From: Anaerolineae bacterium
GTDB lineage: Bacteria; Chloroflexota; Anaerolineae; JAFGEY01
Assembly: GCA_016929775.1 (NCBI GenBank)
Contig: JAFGIE010000160.1
Coordinates: forward strand, 1 to 27,404
Direction of reading: 5' to 3'
DNA length: 27,404 nucleotides
Shown: one piece after another, positions 8,008 through 14,427 of the stretch
Numbering within the stretch: position 1 is the stretch's first letter
Layout of the letters: the number at the start of each line of letters is the position of its first letter
Notes under the pieces: model-generated
Seen by the model: the letters and a program-made list of their open reading frames with translations, nothing else
Told to the model about the DNA's origin: nothing
Database searches by the model: none
Made by a program: the position numbers and the translations under genes

Positions 8008-9312
8008 TCAGCACCCGTCCACGATACCGGGCACGGCGCACTGCGCCCGGTCCATCCCTTCTCCAGCCACCTCACGCGCCGCAGTCCGCCCAGGAGGCGG
8101 GCCATCCGTCCCGCACGGCTGCGGGCCCGCCCGTGGCGCGTGCCGCTCTGTCGCGAGCAGCGCCACCCCGAACGCACCCGTGACCCCCAGCAGCTGCCAG
8201 TACCCCTCGTAGGAGCCCGCCTGCCAGATCAGCACGCTGAACGCAGCCAACAGGAGCGCGGCAGCCGCACAGCGCATCCAGCGGTTCAAGGCAGGCATCT
8301 GCTTGTAGCACCACAAGAGCGCCCCGGTCAGCAGGACATAGTCATACTGCAGCGCGTAGGGCGTGATCAAGAGCGTCAAGATCGTTCCCGCCGCCGCGAG
8401 AAGCGCCGCGCTCTCGCCGCGCAGCCAGGCTGCGACCACCAGGCCCAGGCCCAGCAGGCCCGCCCCTGCCGCCAGGAAGGCCCGCCCGGCGGTCCCCAGG
8501 CCCAGGACGAACGCGCCGAAATCATACACCGTCGAGTGGACGCGCCGGGCGACCACCTGCTCTGCGCCATCCAGCTCGTACGAGATGCCCAGGCCAAAGC
8601 CGGAGCGATCAAAGGCCCACCACGAGGGGATCGCGACCGTCGCGATTCCGAGCAGCACGACCGACCAGACGACCGCCCACAGGAGGACACGTCGCCGTCT
8701 CGCCAGCAGCAACAGGCACAGGATGGCGATCGTCGGCAAGGTGACCTGGGGCTTGATCGTGGCGATCGCCAGTCCCAGCCCCGCCCACCCGTCCTGTCCC
8801 CGCTTCAGCCCGCGCAGCGTCAGCGCCAACCCGAACAAGAGCAGGATCCCGACCTGCTCGCTCCGCAGGCAGTAGGCGGCAAACATGGGCACCGCGCTCG
8901 CGTACGCCAACCAACGCCGCCACCCTGTCACCTGCCAATCGAGCGCCTCCCGCAGGAACGCGAGCGCGACATAGTACAGCCCGGCGTTCAGCCCCAGCCA
9001 CGCCGCGCGTGCCGCCTGAAAGGGAAGCAGCGTCAAGGGGGTCACCAAGAGGGCAAACCACGGGGGGTAGAAGAAGGGACTGTTGCCCGCCGACCCGGTC
9101 AGCTCCTCGAGGACCGGGCTCAGCTGCGCATAGTCGTAGGGGTTGCCGCCGCGGAGGACCAGCGTGGCGGCGCCATAGTAGGCCCGAAAGTCGACGCCGC
9201 CGCCCGCATACGCCGTGAGCGCGAACCCGAGGAGCATCATGACGAGCGCCGCGTGCGCGCCAAAGTCGAGGTGCCGCCGCTCTATCCGGATGATCGGTCG
9301 CGATCTCGCCAC
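8008..9312 (-). CDS. GT87-like polyprenyl-phosphate-mannose-type mannosyltransferase
   Basis: A 434-residue polytopic membrane protein of the DUF2029/GT87 group, whose known members use polyprenyl-phosphate-linked sugar to glycosylate lipids or glycans outside the membrane. Family features are the early loop VDFRAYYGAATLVLRGGNPYD (about 40-60), FFYPPWFALLVTPLTLLP (about 79-96) and TIKPQVTLPT (about 185-194), spread over roughly ten hydrophobic segments. The start is GTG 9312 just after a GGGGAGGGCAGGG run. The last 45 residues are hydrophilic and rich in Pro, Gly and Arg, unlike the rest, and may be a ragged end. It lies in the minus-strand run driven from 10861. Confidence 0.75.
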   Translation of the reverse strand: MARSRPIIRIERRHLDFGAHAALVMMLLGFALTAYAGGGVDFRAYYGAATLVLRGGNPYDYAQLSPVLEELTGSAGNSPFFYPPWFALLVTPLTLLPFQAARAAWLGLNAGLYYVALAFLREALDWQVTGWRRWLAYASAVPMFAAYCLRSEQVGILLLFGLALTLRGLKRGQDGWAGLGLAIATIKPQVTLPTIAILCLLLLARRRRVLLWAVVWSVVLLGIATVAIPSWWAFDRSGFGLGISYELDGAEQVVARRVHSTVYDFGAFVLGLGTAGRAFLAAGAGLLGLGLVVAAWLRGESAALLAAAGTILTLLITPYALQYDYVLLTGALLWCYKQMPALNRWMRCAAAALLLAAFSVLIWQAGSYEGYWQLLGVTGAFGVALLATERHAPRAGPQPCGTDGPPPGRTAAREVAGEGMDRAQCAVPGIVDGC

Positions 9313-9387
9313 CCCTGCCCTCCCCGTATCGGCGCGTGGGGCCGTTCCATGGCGGCGCCGAGAGCGCCGCGCGCCTCCTCCACTCCG

Positions 9388-10269
9388 CTAGCCCAGTTCG
9401 GGCCCGCCGATCGCATACTGCAGCGCTTGCTCTGCTCCGGGCGACGGCGCCACGTTCCAGGGAACCAACGCCATGCGCGCCAGCGTCCGCTCCCGCACGA
9501 ACCCCAGCTCCCTCAGCCATTCGCGCAGCGCGTCCTGGTACGCCGGGACGTCCAGCACCGCGGGTCGACCCCGCAGCCCGAGCAGCGACGCTCTGCACAG
9601 CGCCACCGCATCCTCCACGGTCTCTGCCACCAGGGGGCCCACCTGCTCGTACCGGGCGCCGTGCCTTCCCAGGGCGACGCCCACCAGTTGGCCCGCGCGC
9701 ACTCGCCGCCACGACATCCCTGGCGCCCGCCGCCACAGATCCCGCAGCACCGCGCTCCGGTCCGCCCCGAACGCCCGCCCGTCCAGTGCGGCGATCGCGG
9801 GCCAATCCCCCTCTCGCACGCGCTCGATCCCATCCTCCGGGTTCGCGCTCAGCGACGGTACGTGCGGGATCACCATGCGGTCGATCCGGTGACACACCAC
9901 CAACCCGCGCGCCGCATACAGCGACTGGCCCGCCGGGGTCGCGTCGAGCGCGACCGTGCCCCACTCACGCACCGCGCACAGCGCCCGGTCAAAGAGCCGC
10001 GCGCCAATCCCCTGCCCTCGGTATCCCGGTTCGACCAGCAACATGCTGATCCACGCCAGGCGCCCTGGGTAGCGCAGCGTCGTCACTGTCCCCACGACCC
10101 GGTCCCCGTCCGCCGCCACGGTACAGCCGTCGGGGCTCAGCCGCAGGAACAATGCCCAGTCCGCCTCGGTCTGGTTCCAGCCCGCCGCTGCCTTGAGCCG
10201 CATGCCGGCGGCGATGTCGGCGCCGGTCATGCGACGCAGCACGATCCCGGGCGCGCGCAGTCCGGTCAT
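9388..10269 (-). CDS. Tandem GNAT-family N-acetyltransferase
   Basis: A 293-residue protein with two acetyltransferase-type domains. The N-terminal domain (about 8-140) has the acetyl-CoA loop YRGQGIGARL (83-92), matching Q/RxxGxG/A. The C-terminal part (about 150-285), with GRAFGADRSAVLRDLW and a terminal REWLRELGF segment, resembles the Acetyltransf_18 type second domain. Such proteins acetylate amines of small molecules or proteins; the acceptor is unknown. The ATG at 10269 follows GGAGGGAGAGG directly and overlaps the stop of the truncated GT39 gene in an ATGA. A longer in-frame extension to 10434 is the antisense of the break region and is not credible. Confidence 0.8.
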   Translation of the reverse strand: MTGLRAPGIVLRRMTGADIAAGMRLKAAAGWNQTEADWALFLRLSPDGCTVAADGDRVVGTVTTLRYPGRLAWISMLLVEPGYRGQGIGARLFDRALCAVREWGTVALDATPAGQSLYAARGLVVCHRIDRMVIPHVPSLSANPEDGIERVREGDWPAIAALDGRAFGADRSAVLRDLWRRAPGMSWRRVRAGQLVGVALGRHGARYEQVGPLVAETVEDAVALCRASLLGLRGRPAVLDVPAYQDALREWLRELGFVRERTLARMALVPWNVAPSPGAEQALQYAIGGPELG

Positions 10270-10733
10270 CCTCTCCCTCCCGCGCCCTGCCCTGGGCTTC
10301 CCTCGACAGCTGGGCGGCAGCCTACTACTCGCCCACAGCCTTGGAGGATCGTCAGGATGAAAGCCGAGGACGCGCTGAGCGCAGTCCGCGCCCGGTGGTC
10401 CTGCCCGGCAGAGAGCTCTTGCGCCAACCACCACAGCGCCGGGATCGTCAGCGTGCCGGCGATCGCGGACACGACCCGCCCCCCGATGTCAGAGACGCCG
10501 ATCAACCGGTAGAGGGCGGCGATCAAATAGATGTGCAGCGCGTCCATGCCCATGTTCTCGGGAAAGTAGAGCGGTCGATAGCCGTCCAGCACCGCGATCG
10601 CCTCCACCTGGTGGAACGCTTCGTCATAGTGCAACCCAGGGGGGAGTTGGGTCAGGCAGCAGAGGCGGAGCGCCGCGCCCAGAGCCGTAAGCGACAGGAG
10701 CAAGAGCCAGTCCACTGTCCTTCTCGAACGCAT
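10266..10733 (-). pseudogene. Truncated GT39/ArnT-like membrane glycosyltransferase
   Basis: The first ~115 residues match the start of GT39/PMT-type glycosyltransferases: a transmembrane helix, then the first extracytoplasmic loop LPPGLHYDEAFHQVEAI with the catalytic-type Asp-Glu, and GMDALHIYLIAALYRLIG and WWLAQELS. Family members usually exceed 450 residues; here the frame ends after 155, the last ~25 residues being low-complexity Gly/Arg sequence. The N-terminal end is intact: an ATG with GAGGTG upstream and a good promoter at 10833-10861. I infer a large 3' deletion that joined the remnant to the GNAT gene. It may still serve as the translated leader of this operon. Confidence 0.65.
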
Positions 10734-10832
10734 GACACCTCGCTGGGTGAGAGGGTAGACGCCGCCCGGACCATAAACCCGCGCCGCGCATCGCCAGCTG
10801 CGGCGGGCGCCGCTTCGGCCTCGACGTCCCGC

Positions 10833-10861
10833 ATTGTACCCCAGCCCCGTGCCAGGGGCAA
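10833..10861 (-). promoter_or_regulatory. Sigma-70 promoter for the GT39-GNAT-GT87-creatininase run
   Basis: On the minus strand TTGCCC (10856-10861), a 17-base spacer and TACAAT (10833-10838). The start of transcription would lie about 90 bases before the ATG at 10733. It is divergent from the promoter at 10909-10937. Confidence 0.6.
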
Positions 10862-10908
10862 GCAGGCGTCTTCAGCGGCTCGCTTCGCGTCTCCACACGC
10901 CCAGGGAC

Positions 10909-10937
10909 TTGTCCGCCCGCTGCGCGCGTGGTACAAT
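10909..10937 (+). promoter_or_regulatory. Sigma-70 promoter for the GH106-like gene
   Basis: TTGTCC (10909-10914), 17 bases, TACAAT (10932-10937). The predicted transcription start falls about 15 bases before the ATG, so the leader is little more than the GAGAGGAGGG ribosome binding site. Confidence 0.6.
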
Positions 10938-10958
10938 GCCGCGCGAGAGGAGGGAAGC

Positions 10959-12842
10959 ATGACCGACGCGACAATCCTGGACCCCGGACGCGAGTACAGC
11001 CTGATCCCCTTCTGGTTCTGGAACGATGACCTGTCCGAGCAAGAGCTGGCGCGGCAGATCGCCGACATGGAGCGACACGGCGTCTACGGCTTTGTCATCC
11101 ATCCCCGCGTTGGCCTCCCCCGCGAGATCGGCTGGATGTCGGATCGCATGCTGCACTATGTGCGCTTTGCGGTCGAGGAGGCTGCGTGCCGCGGCATGAC
11201 GGTCATCCTCTACGACGAGGGCATGTACCCCTCCGGCTCCTCCAGCGGGCAGGTTGTGGCCCGCAACCCAGCGCATCACTGCCGCTGCTTCGCCAAGCTC
11301 GACCTGGCCCCGGGAGAGCAGCCGGTCCTGGCAGAGGGCCAGACCCTGGTCGCAGTCGCGCCTCGCCTTGACGGGCGCCGTATCGCCGTGATCGACCGGC
11401 CTGTAGATGCCTACATCCGCGGCATCCACTACATCGGCGAGGGCCCCCAGGAGGATGAGCCCCCCGCGGGCGACATCCTCAACCCCGAGGCGGTCGCCAG
11501 CTTTGTCCATCTCGTCTACGACCGGTACGCTCAAGTCCTGGAGGACTATTTGTCCAGCACGATCCTCGGCATCTTTACCGATGAGCCAGGCCCATTGGGC
11601 CGCTGTCGCGAGAGGGACGTCGTGCCCGGCACGACCGGCTTGCTCGAGCACGTAAGCCGCATCCTCGGCTACGACTTTACCCCCCACCTGCCGGCGCTCT
11701 GGTACGACGACGAACCCGATGCCGCCCGCCACCGCGCCGCGTACCGCGAGGCGATCGACCTGCGCCTCGAGGAGACGTTCTACCGCCCACTGCACGACTG
11801 GTGTACGGCGCATGGCGTGGCCCTGTGCGGTCATCCGGCGCGCGGCGATCAGATCGGCGTTCAGCGCTACTTTCACATCCCGGGCCAAGACCTCGTGTGG
11901 CGCTGGGTGCTGCCCCACCAGCCCAGCGCGCTTGAGGGGCCCGAGTCGACGCAGGCCAAGTGCAGCGCGTCCGCTATGGTCCATCTCGGGCGGACCCGCA
12001 ACAGCAACGAGTGCTTTGGCGCCTATGGACACGGCTTTACGTGGGAAGAGATGAAGTGGCTGGTGGACTGGTGCTTTGTGCGGGGCGCCAACCTGCTCTA
12101 CCCGCACGCGTTCTTTTACTCGATCCGCGGGCCACGTCGCGACGAGCGTCCCCCCGACGTCGGTCCCAACAGCCCATGGTGGGACGACTATCGCCCCTTC
12201 GCCGATTACTGCCGACGCCTGTCGTGGCTCAACACGGCGGGGCGCCACGTCTGTCGACTCGCCATCCTCGGCAGGTCCAACCGCCTGCCCTGGTCGTCGG
12301 CCAAGGTCTGTTTCCAGCACCAGCGCGACTTTGCCTACCTCGAAGCGCGGCACCTGTGGCAGGACGCGGCAGTCAGCGCAGAGGGCGTACGGATCAGGGA
12401 CATGCACTACCGGGCGCTGATCGTCGACGGCAGCGTCATGCCCCCCGACGCCGTGCTCCCGGCGCTGCGGGCGCTCGCCGCTGCAGGGCGCCTGATCTGG
12501 TGGTCCGATGCCGACGTCGCGCCCGCCATCGACGGCGCCATACACGCACAGGCAGCCGACCAGCTCGTCCGCGCGATCGACGCCCTGTGCCCCGTCGACC
12601 TCACGATCGCGCCGCCATCCGCGGACCTACGCTACCGGCACGTGGTCGTCGACGGCGTCCACTACTACTTGCTCTGCAACGAGGGCGCCGAGACGATCCG
12701 CGGGGAGGTCCGCCTCGCGGCGCCGGGTGACGTATCGCAGATCGACCCGTGGACAGGCACACAGACCGCGATCTACGGGGCGCCGTCCGCCGTGCTCCCC
12801 CCGTACACGACCACGCTCCTCCAGGTCGCACCGGGCGGATGA
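10959..12842 (+). CDS. GH106-like glycoside hydrolase (alpha-L-rhamnosidase type)
   Basis: A 627-residue protein related to the GH106 alpha-L-rhamnosidase group, which removes rhamnose from plant or microbial glycans. The opening PFWFWNDDLSEQELARQI and HGVYGFVIHPRVGL is diagnostic of the N-terminal catalytic barrel. Further landmarks are LYDEGMYPSG, GIFTDEPGP (about 204-212), NECFGAYGHGFTWEEMKWL with Glu351 as a candidate catalytic acid, and GANLLYPHAFFYSI. The C-terminal ~100 residues form a beta domain. It is shorter than typical secreted GH106 enzymes and has no signal peptide, so it probably acts on imported oligosaccharides. The ATG at 10959 follows GAGAGGAGGG. The exact family assignment is from memory of motifs. 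Confidence 0.7.
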   Translation: MTDATILDPGREYSLIPFWFWNDDLSEQELARQIADMERHGVYGFVIHPRVGLPREIGWMSDRMLHYVRFAVEEAACRGMTVILYDEGMYPSGSSSGQVVARNPAHHCRCFAKLDLAPGEQPVLAEGQTLVAVAPRLDGRRIAVIDRPVDAYIRGIHYIGEGPQEDEPPAGDILNPEAVASFVHLVYDRYAQVLEDYLSSTILGIFTDEPGPLGRCRERDVVPGTTGLLEHVSRILGYDFTPHLPALWYDDEPDAARHRAAYREAIDLRLEETFYRPLHDWCTAHGVALCGHPARGDQIGVQRYFHIPGQDLVWRWVLPHQPSALEGPESTQAKCSASAMVHLGRTRNSNECFGAYGHGFTWEEMKWLVDWCFVRGANLLYPHAFFYSIRGPRRDERPPDVGPNSPWWDDYRPFADYCRRLSWLNTAGRHVCRLAILGRSNRLPWSSAKVCFQHQRDFAYLEARHLWQDAAVSAEGVRIRDMHYRALIVDGSVMPPDAVLPALRALAAAGRLIWWSDADVAPAIDGAIHAQAADQLVRAIDALCPVDLTIAPPSADLRYRHVVVDGVHYYLLCNEGAETIRGEVRLAAPGDVSQIDPWTGTQTAIYGAPSAVLPPYTTTLLQVAPGG

Positions 12843-12916
12843 CGCCCACGTGGCTGCGGGGCGCAATAGCGCACGCCGAACTGGCGCGTGAGATAGAATA
12901 CGCCGCCCGCCGCCGG

Positions 12917-13267
12917 TCAGCGACGACGGGCACGCCCACACCCAGCCGCCAGCACGGACGCCAGGACCAGCGTGCTCGCGGCAGCGGGACAGTGCCCGCA
13001 TACTTCCTCGCGCAAGCTGTCCTCCAGCTCCTGGAGCGCACGCTGCACGGCTTCCACGATCGACCTGAGCAGGTCAGGCACTTGCCGCGGCGGCGCCATC
13101 GCGCGCACGCCTTCCCAGGGCGCGTGCTGCGCCGCGTGGTCGCCCTCTCCCCATGCAGGTTCGGCGGAGAAGAGAGTTGGCGTGCGCCCGGCGCCGCCCA
13201 AGGCCCACCCGGCGAGAACCGCCAGCACAAGTCCGACGACGCACGCAGCCCCGACCATCCAGCGCAT
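12917..13267 (-). CDS. Small membrane-anchored protein, unknown function
   Basis: A 116-residue unrecognised protein. The N-terminus (MRWMVGAACVVGLVLAVLAG, 1-20) is a signal anchor or signal peptide. A predicted helical stretch (about 64-88, LLRSIVEAVQRALQELEDSL) follows, then CGHC and a second hydrophobic segment (AAASTLVLASVLAAG) that ends in RARRR. The hydrophobic segment plus basic tail at the very C-terminus resembles sortase-type or exosortase-type sorting signals, without a recognised motif. The ATG at 13267 has GGGAGAAGG upstream, and its own promoter is at 13324-13352. It is convergent with the GH106-like gene. Confidence 0.6.
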   Translation of the reverse strand: MRWMVGAACVVGLVLAVLAGWALGGAGRTPTLFSAEPAWGEGDHAAQHAPWEGVRAMAPPRQVPDLLRSIVEAVQRALQELEDSLREEVCGHCPAAASTLVLASVLAAGCGRARRR

Positions 13268-13323
13268 CGACCTTCTCCCTTCTACGTGCCCTTCCCCCCT
13301 CTGCCCGCTACCATCTGGACCCG

Positions 13324-13352
13324 ATTGTACGCCGAACGCAGCCTGTGGGCAA
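13324..13352 (-). promoter_or_regulatory. Sigma-70 promoter for the small membrane protein gene
   Basis: Minus strand TTGCCC (13347-13352), 17 bases, TACAAT (13324-13329), identical in both hexamers and spacing to the promoter at 10833-10861. It lies in the 302-base gap 13268-13569, which otherwise holds the divergent promoter at 13443-13471. Confidence 0.6.
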
Positions 13353-13442
13353 GCGCGGGGACGTCCGCGTCTCTGCTCACCGAGCGTGCTCGCAGTGCGG
13401 CTCAGCAGGGCAACCGGAGGGAGACCCGGCAGCTGCACTCAG

Positions 13443-13471
13443 TTGGCGCGCGCGCCAGCCTGTGCTATACT
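13443..13471 (+). promoter_or_regulatory. Sigma-70 promoter for the CbbQ/CbbO-like pair
   Basis: TTGGCG (13443-13448), 17 bases, TATACT (13466-13471). A leader of about 90 bases precedes the ATG at 13570. Confidence 0.55.
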
Positions 13472-13569
13472 CTGCCTAGCCGTCCTACATGCGCGTTGTA
13501 CCCAGGTGACAGGCACATCTAGTGCGCTGCGGTGGGCGCCGCCATGTAGCCTAACCAGAAGGGGGATCG

Positions 13570-14427
13570 ATGCCTGGCGACCAGACCGTGGCCCAGTTCC
13601 GGATCGAGGCCTGTCCCAACTATATCGCGCAAGCCGACGAAGAACACATCTTTGCTGCCGCCTTTCACGCGCAGATCCCGGTGATCATCAAGGGACCGAC
13701 CGGGTGCGGCAAGACCCGTTTTGTCGAGTACATGGCCCACACCCTCGACGTACCGCTGATCACGGTCTCGTGCCACGAGGATCTCACCGCCGCCGACTTG
13801 GTGGGTCGATTCCTCCTCAAGGACGACCAGACTGTGTGGCGCGATGGGCCGCTGACCCTCGCCGTGCGCTACGGCGGGATCTGCTACCTCGACGAGATCG
13901 TGGAGGCGCGCAAAGACACGACCGTCATCATCCACTCGCTGACCGACCACCGGCGGACCCTCTACATCGACAAGACCGGCGAGCTCGTCCACGCCCACCC
14001 CGAGTTCATGATCGTGCTCAGCTACAACCCCGGCTACCAGAGCATCGTCAAGGACCTGAAGCAATCGACCAAGCAGCGCTTTGCCAGCCTCCTGTTCGGG
14101 CACCCGCCCGTCGAGCTGGAGACCGAGATCATCGAGAGCGAGACCGGGCTGGACCGTGCGACCAGCAGGCGCCTGGCAGAGATGGGCGCCAAGGTCCGCG
14201 CGCTGCACGGATTTGGCCTCGAGGAGGGGGTGAGCAGTCGCCTGCTCGTCTATGCCGGGCGGCTGCTGCGCGAGGGCCTCGACCCGATCGCGGCATGCAC
14301 CGTCGCCATCTCACAGACGTTGACCGACGACGCCGAGGTACTCGAGTCGATCCAACACATCGTGCAGCTCTACTTTGGAGAGCTCTTGGAGCCCCCCGAT
14401 GCCCACACGGGAGACGCAGCAGGCTAG
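13570..14427 (+). CDS. CbbQ/NirQ/NorQ-family AAA+ ATPase
   Basis: A 285-residue MoxR-group AAA+ ATPase. Family members power activation or metal-centre assembly of partner enzymes, for example Rubisco (CbbQ) and nitric oxide reductase (NorQ). Walker A GPTGCGKT (42-49), Walker B ICYLDE (104-109) and the sensor region SYNPGYQ (151-157) are intact, as are the family blocks CHEDLTAADLVGR, DGPLTLAVR and IHSLTDHRR. AGGGGGATCG precedes the ATG. The next gene, a VWA protein, overlaps its end by 29 bases, which is the usual gene order for CbbQ-CbbO and NorQ-NorD pairs. No Rubisco, NO reductase or other client gene is visible in the window. Confidence 0.9.
   Translation: MPGDQTVAQFRIEACPNYIAQADEEHIFAAAFHAQIPVIIKGPTGCGKTRFVEYMAHTLDVPLITVSCHEDLTAADLVGRFLLKDDQTVWRDGPLTLAVRYGGICYLDEIVEARKDTTVIIHSLTDHRRTLYIDKTGELVHAHPEFMIVLSYNPGYQSIVKDLKQSTKQRFASLLFGHPPVELETEIIESETGLDRATSRRLAEMGAKVRALHGFGLEEGVSSRLLVYAGRLLREGLDPIAACTVAISQTLTDDAEVLESIQHIVQLYFGELLEPPDAHTGDAAG

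Noticed and set aside
7876..10512. Very long plus-strand open frame (878 codons)
   Set aside because: It lies antisense to the creatininase, GT87-like and GNAT genes, which have clear motifs and ribosome binding sites. Its translation is rich in Arg, Gln, Pro and His, as expected for the complement of high-GC codons.
10872..12545. Minus-strand open frame of 557 codons
   Set aside because: It is antisense to the GH106-like gene; Val-, Asp- and Arg-rich translation typical of a shadow frame.
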